Part shown: positions 9,593-20,760 of the stretch, in pieces
How the letters are laid out: every line of letters starts with the position of its first letter
Numbering within the stretch: position 1 is the first letter of the stretch
Assembly: GCA_028554755.1 (NCBI GenBank)
Contig: JAPTOF010000015.1
Span: forward strand, 1,736,001 to 1,800,000
Length of the DNA: 64,000 nt
Reading direction: 5' to 3'
DNA from: Cordia subcordata
Lineage: Eukaryota; Streptophyta; Magnoliopsida; Boraginales; Cordiaceae
The notes under the pieces: model-generated
The model's database searches: none
The model's input: the letters and a program-made list of their open reading frames with translations, nothing else
What the model was told of the DNA's origin: nothing
Program-made: the position numbers and the translations under genes

Positions 9593-12200
9593 TAAAGAAC
9601 ACTACCGCTGAACCGTGTTCCTAAATGACTTAACCTGTATGGCAAACACTCTCTCCAAGAGTCATGTTTCATGGGGACACATGCTTTTTCACCACAGTTA
9701 TCCGATCTTCCTTCTAAGGGCTTAACACACAGCCTTTCTTTCTCTAAAATATACTAAGATATGTGCAAATCCACTAATATAGGGCCATCAGTCCAATAAT
9801 TTAACTGATATCTACTATCCACGTGGTCTAGTATTCAGCATATAGTATGTAAAGCTCCCACTACGCTAAAGCACATAATGCTTTATAATGTCTTCGTTAT
9901 CCCTCTGGGCATCGAACAACCCTCAATAAAAACATTCCAATAGCTGGGAGGCAAAAATACTCCTTTGGATTATTTCATGCTGTTCTAAACTAAGACCACT
10001 TTAATATAGAAACGCGGATAGAGTTAATCTTTACTATATATATGTTATCTTTCCTGTACGATTATGGTCAACCAATATATTGATCAAAACAAAGACTTGT
10101 TTTTTTAATCAAATTTGATGCCATTTATTAGATGTTCACTTAAGCCCTTAAACGAACTTGCTATATATGCCATATGATATCTGCATCGAGCAATGCTCTT
10201 GTCTGGTTATGAAGCTAGATGTCTTCGTCAAACTTTGCAATTAAGAAAAGGATATCTTGACAAACATCTTTCATATTTCACTGTCATTAAGACAAGTGAT
10301 AGCAATGGAGTCACTTAATGGATCCCAGCATGGCTTCTGGATAGAAGGCTTTCTCATAGTTGATTTCTGAGTATAACCCCTAGTATCTAGTCTTGCTATG
10401 AAGGCTTAAACCTTCTATTAGCTCCATTTTTGTTCCTTGTAGACCCAACTGTATCTTATGAGTTTTACCTCTTCAGATACAACTATAAGAGCCTAGACAT
10501 AATTCAAGTAACAAACTCTAAATCTATTACTATGCATCAATGGCAAAACATCTAAAATAGAAACTGCCCGTGTCTAGTGAGAACCACAATCCCAAAACTT
10601 TGGAAACTTGTCAAGAAGACTTTCTAGAGCATTTATTAGGTTATATGGTGATCCTTCCACTACGATAAGGCTTCGAGCATAACAATGATAATGTACATAT
10701 TCTTCCTTTTCTAAGATGATGCAGATTTATCTAAAAAAAACAAAAGATCTCCTATAAAGCAAATCCAGAATCTGGCAAGTACTGAATCATACTTATTATT
10801 CTCCAAGTATCTAGCATAAATGCCAACGAACATTTTTGCTTCTCAAACTGATATGTGGTTCTTCCTTTGGCCTAAAAAGAATATCAAGAAATAACACATT
10901 TTTAACCTTTGGTTCCACCTATCAGGGATACTCAACAAATTAGCTGGTATATTACAAATATGGAACTAAGCTCAAACAAAGTTTGTGCTGAAACCACATT
11001 TCTTGTAACATCCCATGTGTTGCCTTGAACGACACCAAACAAAAGATGTAAACTTGTCATCTCAAGTTCACATCCCATGTGTTGCCTTGAATGGCACCAA
11101 ACAGAAGATGTAAACTTGTCATCTCAAGTTCATACTCCTACTAAGATATAGGCAGTGATATAGAAAATATCATGAGCCTTTCTATGTCTAAAAGTATTCA
11201 ATTTCTCCATTCATCCAGCCTATTTCCCTTGTGAGGAAAAACTCGATGTCGATTACTAAGTCACAATCCATAATCTACAAGGCATTCCTCGAGTTCACTC
11301 GTAAGGCATATTTCACTTTGATTAGGATGAAAGATGATTTGATGTATTCATCTAATTTCTGCTACACTCTAGTCTCAAACCACTAAAGACTTGTGTAACA
11401 TTAGATGAGCACATTTGTATTCTTAAGTAATCTCTAGTCAAAACTAGTAATCATAACCTCACAAACTAGTCAGCTCATGAAACCTCATATATCAATGTAA
11501 ACCAATTTCCAACACTTTTGAACACCTTGTCAGCCAGAGAAGAAGGGACCTTTGCAAGTCATTTTTCCCTCATAGGCAAACCATTAAAAGTTACATTTTC
11601 GAGATCTAGGAAGTTGCAAAGCCTACACTTAACTAAATTCTTATCATGCTATTAGACAAGATGTCCCTCAGGCAAGATTAGAAGTTATGACTTCGAGATC
11701 TAATGAGGTGCAAAGCTCAAACTCGACTAACTTCTTATCATGCCTTAGACAAGATGTCTCATGTATGAGTTTGTCCAAAGTGTTATTGGTAAGAGAAACT
11801 ATCCTTTCATGGAACAAATTTGCTTTACATTATGCAATGATAGTGTAACAAGATATTGTTAAACCATTATGTACTTTACCAAACAATAAATAATTCTATA
11901 TCTACTAATATTAAAATCAGAATAGAAAATACAATGTTCATGAAAACTTCAGCAAAGTTCTTTCACATGTTCGGTACATAAATATTAACTTTAATATCCA
12001 AACATTATGTAAATCCCACTGCATAAGCCTATGCTTTACTATAGATTCTGAAAGTAAAGCTTCTTCAGTTCTTATGCACGTCTCTTGAAACCACAACTAG
12101 AAATAGCAGTTATGGTTACTGGCTCAGAGCCTACTTACAAGTAAAACCAACTATCACAAGGGTTTCATCGTGAGAAGTGAAGCTAATACTTTTCTCGCGC
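9593..12200 (-). pseudogene. copia pol remnant (integrase/RT), heavily decayed and shortened
   Basis: The clearest piece is reverse transcriptase at about 10480-10130, reading on the minus strand WVYKEQKW, then AFIARLDTRGYTQK, then a segment matching the QMDVKTAFLNG region (KMFVKISF), then GLK-TSNKWHQI where copia elements have GLKQASRSWN. The integrase region (about 12000-10700) is too mutated to read reliably. The YVDD catalytic motif and RNase H were not found. From zinc knuckle to polypurine tract is about 2.6 kb, shorter than I expect for protease-integrase-RT-RNase H in this group, so internal deletions are likely. A 62-bp tandem duplication is at 11009-11132. Confidence 0.7.
11009..11132. 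repeat. 62-bp tandem duplication in copia pol
   Basis: CATCCCATGTGTTGCCTTGA starts at 11009 and again at 11071. The two 62-bp copies differ at only a few positions. A 62-bp step shifts the frame. Confidence 0.9.
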
Positions 12201-12985
12201 TTGGCTAAGTATTTAGGACAATCTATCTTATAGTGCTCTTTCTCACCGCATTTAAAGCACTTTTTTTTGGCCTTATCATCTGCTACCCTCTTTCGTTTCT
12301 TTCTGGGACTAGTATATTGCTATTGCTCAACACTATCTATTGCCCCCTTTCCATGTTCCAATTGTTTTCCTTATCACTGAACTAAATAGTACCAGAAGGT
12401 TTAACTTTAGGAAGGGAATCCTGGGCCTCTTGTTGAATGATGAACTCTACTTCCTAAAGCTTCTTCAATATATTGGAAAGGGTCAAGTTCAACTTGCTTG
12501 ACTCAATAGTCAACTTGAACTTCTTGAAGGATTCAAGTAATGTCTTGAATATCATCTAAACACGAGTTGTAGTGTCAATATAAGCACCTAGGATCTTGGC
12601 AACACTGAAGTTATCCCCCAATCTGAGCATATGGTCTATGATATATTCCCTTTTTGTGATCCTAGTATTCATGATCTTCCTCATAGCAGCCTGCCTTGTC
12701 AGCCTGTTAATGTTTTTGAACATCTCACACAATAAGGTCATGATTTTTGCAATAGTCCTCAAACCCTCATACTGTATCAGTAAGTTGTCAAATAAATATG
12801 CTAATATATAACACTTGGCCATAGTATTAGCTCTCCTCTAACCCTGCTCAGCATCTTGCTGCATATTAGTTCTCCGATCCCTATCCGAGGATAGGATTGG
12901 ATAAGGAAAAACTTGTACCCATCATCGCTGAGTATTTTGTACAAGTTGCTCTTCCAGCCAACATAGTTTAGCCTAGTTAACTATT
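12201..12985 (-). pseudogene. copia gag remnant with zinc knuckle
   Basis: Capsid/nucleocapsid protein of the copia element. The N-terminal part near 12960-12850 reads YVGWKSNLYKILSDDGYKFF. The central frame 12822-12556 contains YILAYLFDNLLIQYEG and RQAAMRKIMNTRITK, the helical core of plant copia gag (UBN2-type). After a stop near 12555 the frame continues ESFKKFKLTIESSKLNLTLS. The nucleocapsid CX2CX4HX4C knuckle is intact at 12259-12218 (CFKCGEKEHYKIDC). Knuckle position about 245 codons from the start is normal for the family. At least three stops make it nonfunctional. Confidence 0.85.
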
Positions 12986-13990
12986 CTTATAAAGAATACC
13001 CACCAAAAACACTGGAAGAACTAATCGACATTTTCACTGGATGCATACATAAATACGTTATAAATGAATGATTGAAATTTGTATGATGCAAGAATGATAT
13101 GCATGTAATAGTAGAAAAGCAACATACATTTAACTTTCTACATTCTTTGCCATTAAGTAGATAAACCCTCAAACAACTATGATGTAATAGTGTCTCAACC
13201 CTATCACTTGAACTCCACTGATTGGGTGGCCGAACTAGTGAATAGTTAAGTTAGGCCATAACCTATTTGGATAATGCTTATCTAGACAGACACTATCTAA
13301 CAGTATCCAATCATTATTTTGTTTGGCCTCTCATATCTCCTAGGGGCCTCCACTGATAGGGTGACCGAACCCATTATTTGAGTTGAGTGTGTCAACCATT
13401 CCTTTGTTCCATTCCCACACATGTTCTAGACTTGAGCCCTCCGATGGGGAGGTTAACCCTCATCCACAAATAGTGAGGTAGTCTTTGGAAAAGAACTCTA
13501 CCAATGGGGTGGCCGAACTTTTCTAATATCTTACGAATGTGCACATTAAGTCAGACCTTGCTGAAATCGAGTTAAGGTGACACCCTTAGATGGGGACGTT
13601 AATGCCTCATACTCTTATCGTGAACTAGATATGGAAAGCCGTGGGGTTTTCCAATCCCCTCTCCTACTCATTCTTTTTGCTTAATTAAGGGTTTAATTAT
13701 CCTCTATTTATCTTGGTCCCATATGTTTTAGATGTATACAACCCTTTTGAATCGAAAGACTACAAAATGTTCTAGACTAAAGCCCTCTAATAAGAAAGTG
13801 ACTTTTGTCAACAACTCACAAGGCGATCCATAGTGATGAACTCCACCAATGAGGTGGCCGAACTCACTAATATCTTCTATTTTAAGATTCAAATTTATGT
13901 TTCTAAAACATTACATGGCACTCAAATAGATTTTGACCTAATGTGGGGCTTTAAACAAATCCTTAGGTTGGCAATATGACTTCCTCTATT
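12986..13990 (-). other. copia 5' leader, gag-proximal part, with a repeated motif
   Basis: Non-coding leader between primer site and gag; the other part is 26889-27502. It holds about seven degenerate copies of a motif resembling TCCACCAATGGGGTGGCCGAA (near 13213, 13348, 13437, 13496, 13583, 13781 and 13840), some able to pair internally as CCACC with GGTGG. No frame of note. Confidence 0.65.
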
Positions 13991-13995
13991 TTTAT

Positions 13996-15872
13996 TGGTT
14001 TACGTCTTTAAGTGCAAGCTCTAAAGACCCACAAGCGCACGGATAGATGCTGTGTAGTGTGTGAAAGAACAGGTGTCGAACCATAAGGAGGCTATGTTGT
14101 GAGATGGATTCTACATGTGTGTTCTAGAATGTGCCTAAAAATAAGAAATCTAAACTATCTATTTTTGGGATTTTAGATTTTTGAATGGTCGGGAGCTCTA
14201 ACTAAAACGAATTAAACTAAACTATGGAACTAGAAAAAATGGGAGACAAGCTAATCTAGAGGAACTAATAAATGGAAAGGTGTTAGGGTGACTTCAACTT
14301 ATGAATGGATGATTTTATACTCTAATGCTATGGGATTAAAGAATGATGGCTTACTTTCATAATTGCTCTTAACTAGGTTGCTAAATTAGTGTCTTAATTT
14401 CCTCCTAGGACTCGGTGCGGGTCTGTCCCTAGGTGTCGCCTCCTAGAGCTACGGCGTGGTCCTTATGACCTAGGGCCTTAAGAGTGACCAAATAGCTTCT
14501 TAGGTGACTTAGAATGAGCCTACCCTAGTACCTAAATCATTGGCTGGATTTAAAGCCAAGACCCAGCATTGCTAAGGTCGACTAAACCTATCCTGAAACC
14601 TATTGACTGAATTTAAAGCCAAAGGAGACTCGGCCTAGGCTAGCTCTAAATTGCTTACCGTCATTCTGAGGTCACTATAGCGAAATTAGACTTGATGGCA
14701 CATTCCTACATGTTTTTGGCCAAGGTGTTCATGAATAAATGAATCAATTCAACTACCAAACATCGTCATGCTCGAATTACACCATTAGAAGCAATTAACA
14801 ACCAATATGTATTCGTTATTAAAGTCATATTCACTACTAGGCATGCAAATATACACATAGACATGAATATAAGCATTACCCACTCATAGCATCCACATAT
14901 AAACACATAGACATGATTATAGCATGGATTAGATGTGTTTAGTAACAAATAGACTTCAATTTATACACATGTTACTCATTTAGGCATTTAATTAAACACT
15001 TAGACATGAATGAGAAAACAACCATTTGAACAAAAAAATCAAACATGTATATAACCAGTCATTTAATCCCATATCATAAGAGTATGTAGCTAACCCATTA
15101 CATAAGTTAAATCACCCTAAACAAGTCTACTCAATCATAATAAGAGATAGAATGAAAGAGAGTTCATGGGGCTTCCCTTTCATCCTAGCTAATCTTGTAC
15201 AAAGCTCTTGAGCAACTTGAATCGAAATGTTGAAACCCTGTAAATTCTCTTACTCCAAAGTGATGAAATGTGTGAGAGAGTGTGTGTATTGTGGGGAAAG
15301 ACTAGGGTTAAGTGTGTGTGTGTGCATGTGTGTGTGTGATGGGTGTGTAAAGATCCTCCCTAAAAGTGTCAAAAAGATCCCCCGTTAAAGTCTGAAAATC
15401 AGGCTTTTATATCAGCTCTTTACGCTCTATCGGTCGACCGGCTTCTTCTCTTAGCTCGATCAGCTTTTTGGTGATGCTCTTTGGACTGGCCGGTTGACCG
15501 GCTTAGTCATCCAGCTATTTTTGGCACCTCTCTGGAGTGCTCGGTCGACCGGCTCTTTTTCTTGGTCGTCCAGCTGACTTCTTTCCTCCATTCTTTGTCT
15601 TTCCGGCCTTCGATCTTCTGCTTTTGACTCGTACATCTCCCATCTTTATCACTTATCATTGCCCAATCTCGATCTTAACCCAAAGTTCACCTAAATCATT
15701 GAAAAAAAGTAATTAGTATAGCAATTTTTCTCTTAAACTCAATATGTACATTTGTTTACGCTTAAACCTATTCTTATCAAAAGTTCTACACCAATGCATC
15801 TTTTTGAGCACTTAATACTTCTTAAACATAGGTAAATTACAATGCAAACACACACAAAAACACAACACATCA
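13996..15872 (-). repeat. Element B 3' LTR
   Basis: 1877 bp; plus-strand ends TGGTTTACG and ACATCA. Contains GGTCGACCGGC motifs (15425-15560), a minus-strand TATATAAAA box near 15405-15413 and a GT-rich run near 15310-15340. It carries the uninterrupted version of the solo-LTR target (about 15650-15665). Confidence 0.92.
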
Positions 15873-15910
15873 ACACCCCCAAACCTTCTCCTTGCTTGTC
15901 CCCAAGCAAG
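15873..15910 (-). promoter_or_regulatory. Element B stem-loop and polypurine tract
   Basis: Minus strand: 8-bp stem CTTGCTTG/CAAGCAAG with a 4-nt loop (15891-15910), then GAGAAGGTTTGGGGGTGT touching the LTR at 15872. Confidence 0.85.
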
Positions 15911-17338
15911 TCCAATCTTTAATTTATCTCTAAAGCAAATGCAATGGATTGCCTAAAGGATTGACTCTCTACCAAAGTCAGTCTAAGAAGCATGAAGGGG
16001 ACATTCCTATTGTGAAGAGATCCCTAAGCCTCTTTGGATCTTTCCTTTACTCATAGGGGGTCTTGTTCCTTGTGGAAATTTCCCAGCTAGCCAATCCACC
16101 AGAAGCCTAGGATTCTAACTCACACACTTGGGATGTTGATATTTCATGCTCCCTCAACTAATGCGGCCTCCCCAACATGCACCAAGCCTTAAAGACAAGA
16201 AGAGAGAATATACAAACACAATGGCTTAAAAAAAGCGTTATTCACGTATCTACAAAGATGATAACTTGTGCTAAGTTGACATTGTGTCACTTATGCACTT
16301 ATTCACTAACTTTTTGGTGCCTTAGGCTTTTTTTCTCTTTTTCACTTCCTTTTTTTCCTTATATAAAGTTTTGCACCTTTTTGCCTTTTTCAATTTTTTT
16401 GGATTTTTCACACTTTGTATTGTATTCACAAAAAGAAAGAAAAAGAAAGGCTTAGGCACATAAAAAAGAACCAATCAAGGAGGGGACACTCACATCAACA
16501 ACCCTTTTTCCAACACTTTTTTCCTACCAAGCTATGGGGTGACTACAAGGGTTATTCTTCAAGGTTCTTACTCCCCATAACTTTGAAGGGCATCCCCTCC
16601 AAGACTTAGTTTTCAAACCACTTTATTCATTTCCCTACAATGCATCTCATCTTAATAAATCAATAGAATCAATCACAACGATCAACAAAGAAATAAATGA
16701 CTCTACATGCATCAAAATTGAAAAATTTTCACCATTTTTAAGCGCAAAATGCAATCTACCCTAAGTAAGATATATAACAAGAAAACCAAACTCCCACACC
16801 GCCAAACCCAAACTTTGCTTGTTCTCAAGCAAATAGATCAAAACACAAAAACAAGCAAATTGCCATTACAAAACAAGTAAGAGTGGTAGGGATAGGGTTT
16901 AAACATGGGGAACAAGTGGAGAAAGGATAGATACAACCTTGCATTTTCTTCAAAGCTTTCCATGCCAATGATAAACCACCATACTACTAACCCTGTGACT
17001 CACAATTCATAAACACTCACAAAGAAAACAAGATTAGTAGCATTGCCTATGTATGCTTGCATTGGGATGTGCAATAATAAGCGTGGTGTATCTTATGGGA
17101 CAAAGGATTGGGATTCAACACTTTGGTTTGGGCGAAAGAAAAAGAAAGAAAATGAAAAGGAAAGAAAGTGAAACAGATACAAAATTGCAAGATTGAATCT
17201 AGGTTGCCTCCTAGTAGCGCTAACCACCATGCCGTCAGCCGGGCAAACACCAACTTATCTTCAACTTCCATAGATAGGGTCCTGAAGCATTAAATTCTCC
17301 ACATGAGCCATGCTTGGATCATATGCATGCTTCAGGCG
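15911..17338 (-). other. Element B post-integrase non-coding region
   Basis: Counterpart of 5131-7017. No env-like frame; short frames such as 16177-16609 run in the antisense direction and are not conserved in A. Near 17101 it carries the MITE-free version of element A's insertion site. Confidence 0.7.
16795..16833 (-). promoter_or_regulatory. Element B upstream stem-loop plus polypurine-like module
   Basis: Stem TTTGCTTG/CAAGCAAA (16814-16833), then minus-strand GGTTTGGCGGTGTGGGAG. Matches the A module at 6075-6116 and lies about 0.92 kb upstream of B's real polypurine module. Confidence 0.75.
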
Positions 17339-18300
17339 TTACCCGTTCACCGTCAACTCTCGGCCATCCTTCAAGTCTTTAATCTTGACTACTCCGGAAG
17401 GATGGGCAACCATCACCTTATATGGACCGTCCCATCTTGTCTTAAGCTTACCTGGAAAGAGTTTCAATTGTGAGTTAAACAACCAAACTTTATCGGAAGG
17501 AGAGAATGATTTCTTAATAATGTGTTTATCATGAATTCTCTTCTCTAGTTCTACTGGCAAGTGACAAGCTTTACCATAAACCAATCTATACGAAGACATA
17601 CCAATGGAAGTCTTAAAGGTGGTACAGTAGGCCTACAAAGCATTAGTTAGCCTAATAGACCAATCTCTCCTATCAGGCCTACCGTTTTCTCGAAAATATG
17701 CTTGATCTCCCTATTGGACACCTCTAATTGTCCACTAGTTTGCGGATGATAAGGAGTGGCTACCTTATGGGTGACCGAATATCTTCTCAACAAGGCCTCT
17801 AAAGTCCTATGGCAAAAATGCAAACCCCATCACTAATTAAGACCCTAAGGACTCCAAATCTAGAGAAAATGTTCTCCTTAATGAATTTAATCACTACTCT
17901 ATGGTCATTAGTGCGTGTGGGAATTACCTCAACCCATTTGGACACATAATCAACGGCCACTAGAATGTATTGGTACCCAAAGGAAGGTGGAAATGGACCC
18001 ATGAAATCTATACCCCAAACATCAAATAACTCACATGGAAGAATAGGGGATAAAGGCATCATGTTTCTCCTAGAGATGGACCCGAATTGTTGACATGTAA
18101 AACACTTTTTACAATTCTCTAGGGTATCCCTAAAGAGAGTGGGCCAAAATAATCCACATTGCAAGACCTTCGCGGTGGTCTTCTTCCCACTAAAATGACT
18201 CCTACACCTCTCATCATGACACATGTTCAAAACATTCTCAAACTCATCCTCGGGCACACACCGACAAATCATTTGATCCGCACAAACTTTAAAAAGATAG
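17339..18300 (-). pseudogene. Element B integrase remnant
   Basis: Integrase of B. The frame 18272-17799 gives the zinc-binding region ([15 protein letters not shown] ... CKKCFTCQQ) and the core with first Asp in [13 protein letters not shown] and second Asp in LISDG. A frame break near 17800 is followed by a segment reading [20 protein letters not shown] with the core Glu. The C-terminal domain is the frame 17599-17339 ([19 protein letters not shown], then [20 protein letters not shown]). All three acidic residues can be seen but in different frames. Better preserved than A's copy. Confidence 0.88.
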
Positions 18301-18990
18301 GGGTCCTCCCAAAAGAAATGCCTAACTTGCGCTAGGAACCTATCTTTTTCCCTCTTCTCCCAATGGGAAGGAAAATGCCTGGTGGCAAGATAATTGACAA
18401 TATGAGCAAACCATGGTGTGTGATGAGAGACAGCAAATAATTGCTCATCAAGGAATGAATCACAAAAAGGGGAGGGATCATTAGAAGACTCACTAACAAG
18501 ACGGGAAATATGATCCGCAACTAAATTTTCTCTACCCTTCTTGTCCCAGATTCAATTTCAAACTCTTGAAGGACAAGCAACCACCAATCAAGTGGGGTTT
18601 AGACTCTTTCTTAGACAAGAAATACTTCAATGCTACATGATTGGTGTAGACAATCACTTTGGACCCTAGGATGTATGACCTAAACTTGTCAAGGGAGAAG
18701 ACTATTACTAGAAGCTCTTTTTCTGTGGTGGTATAGTTCTTTTGGGCTTCATCAAGAGTCTTGCTAGCATAGTACACAACATGGGGCAACTTATCCTTCC
18801 TTTGACCTAAAATAGCTCATATCACATAATCGGATGCATCACACATAACCTCAAATGAGAGACTATAGTTAGGTGGTTGGATAATCTGGGATGTAGACAA
18901 TAAGGATTTAAGCCTTTTGAAGGCCCTAACACACTCATCATCAAAGTCAAAAGGGACATCTTGTGCTAGGATCTTAGACAAAAGACAATA
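18301..18990 (-). pseudogene. Element B RNase H and linker remnant
   Basis: The frame 18789-18532 carries [20 protein letters not shown], the EKELLVIVF helix and NHVALKYFLSKKESKP. The following linker (18520-18332) reads [14 protein letters not shown] in the tracked frame, but the homologous frame keeps [20 protein letters not shown]. Upstream (about 18990-18800) the CDASDY-like catalytic beginning is present with a stop between. It joins directly to integrase; no second RNase H. Confidence 0.85.
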
Positions 18991-18999
18991 TGGCTAAAA

Positions 19000-20136
19000 T
19001 CCTTAATGAATCTACAGTAGAATCCTGCATGTCCTAGAAAAGATCTAACATCCTTCACACACTTAGAATTGGCAATTTCTCAATCAATTCTACCTTAGCT
19101 AGGTCAACTTGAATACCACTAGATAAAACTACATGACCCAACACTATCCCTCTTTGCACCATGAAGTGGGATTTCTCCCAACTCAACACTAGATTCTTCT
19201 TCACCATCGGTCTAAGACTAAAGAAAGATGACTCAAGCACTCATCAAAGCTATCTCTAAAGACTGAGAAATCATCCATGAAAATCTCTAAATGCCTCTCA
19301 ATCATGTCACTAAAGATGGCCATCATACACCTCTGGAAAGTTGCTGGGGCATTACAAAGACCAAAGGGCATTCTCCTATAAGCAAAAGTTCCATAGGGAC
19401 AAGTAAAGGTAGTCTTCTCTTGGTCCTCAGGAAACATGGGGATCTGATTATAACCCGAATAGCCATCTAGAAAACAATAGTAGCTATGCCCGGCTACTCT
19501 ATCTAAGATTTGGTCTAGAAAAGGCAATGAGAAATGATCCTTCCTAGTTTTAGAGTTGAGCTTCCTATAATCAATAAAAACTCTCCACCCCATGGGAGTA
19601 CGTGTAAGGATAAGCTTTCCTCTCTCATTCTCAACAACCGTGATCCCGGACTTCTTAGGGACAACTTGGACCGAGGTAACCCACTCACTATCAGAGATCG
19701 GATAAATAACGCTTATATCTAAAAGCTTAATGATCTCTTTCTTAACTACTTCGCTCATGTGTGGGTTTAGCCTTCGTTGCATCTCCCTAGAAGGAATGGC
19801 TCCATCCTCAAAGTGAATACGATGCATGCAAACCAAAGGGTCTATACCTCTCAAATCATCAATTTTCCACCCTATAGCCGTCCTATGCTTCCTAAAGACC
19901 TCTAAGAGATGCTCCTCATGCTCACTAGAAAGATCGAAAGCTATGACTACCGGAAGGGTCTCACTAGGGCCTAGGAATACATACTTTAAATAATCGGGAA
20001 GGGGCTTGAGCTCTAAAGAAGGGCTAGGCTCAACCAAGGGGGACTTAACCTTAACATCATCAATGGGTTCATCATTAGAAATGAGACTAGAAGGATTAAC
20101 CTCAAGTGACTTATTAGTCAAATGGCTCTCAATCAA
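19000..20136 (-). pseudogene. Element B reverse transcriptase, nearly intact frame
   Basis: The longest retrotransposon frame in the window (20136-19201, 311 codons). It starts in the protease-RT linker (SPLVEPSPSLELKPL), then GWKIDDLRGIDPL, LNPHMSEVVKKEIIKLLDIS, the fingers (FIDYRKLNSKTRKDHF), the palm (CFLDGYSGYNQIPMFPEDQE, MPFGLCNAPATFQRCMMAIF) and the catalytic FMDDFSVF with both Asp. After LVLDRW a frame change leads into 19240-19055 (KKNLVLSWEKSHFMVQRGIV, the thumb). One frameshift separates the palm from the thumb. A reads the same motifs at 2426-3459. Confidence 0.92.
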
Positions 20137-20760
20137 GAAAGTAGAAGCTACACATTTTCGCTCTAGCTCTCAATCAAGGAAGTAGAAGCTACACATTTTC
20201 GCTCTAAGGTCTCCAAATCAAAACTAGACATCAATTCCTCAAATTTCCTCAATTCTTCTCCATCGGTCATAGTCTTCTCTATAAGATCCTCAACACAAGA
20301 ATCAATCACATCTACCTTAAAGCACTCCTCTCCATCCTCTCCTCCTATACTAGCTCTATTCACTACCTCGGTAACCTTTATAGTAGATCTCAAATTCCTA
20401 AATTTTATCTCCAATAACCCTGACCTACAATGAATGATGGCATCTGTAGTGGCAAGGAAGGGGAGACCTAGAAGAACAAGTGTAGAATGTCTAGAGTCAT
20501 GTCCCGAATCCATATCTAACACTATGAAGTCAACAGGGTACACAAACTCACTTACCTGGACCATAACATCTTTTATCACACCCTTAGGTCTACGCTCAGA
20601 CCTATCAACTAGCTGAAGAGTAACATGTGTAAGGGATAACTCACCTAAACCTAACTGCTAATAGGCGGAGTAGGTAATGAGATTCACACTATATCCTAAA
20701 TCTAACAAAGCGTGATCAATCTGGGTCTCTCGGATCCTACAAGGATTGGTGAAAGCTCCG
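20137..20760 (-). pseudogene. Element B aspartic protease remnant
   Basis: The active-site loop lies at the end of the frame 21350-20658 and reads ALLDLGYSVNLIT (Asp codon near 20702). A has Ser where B has Tyr, a change next to the catalytic triad that would probably impair activity. After TAA the second half is the frame 20579-20163 (VQVSEFVYPVDFIVLDMDSG ... LLGLPFLATTDAIIHC). The linker with VDVIDSCVEDLIE follows. Confidence 0.85.

Noticed and set aside
9593..10130. copia RNase H between RT and the polypurine tract
   Set aside because: I translated the minus strand in all frames and found no convincing RNase H motifs; either deleted or too decayed to claim.
13213..13866. Regularly recurring motif that could suggest a CRISPR-like array
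   Set aside because: Units are degenerate, spacing is irregular, and the setting is a plant copia leader.
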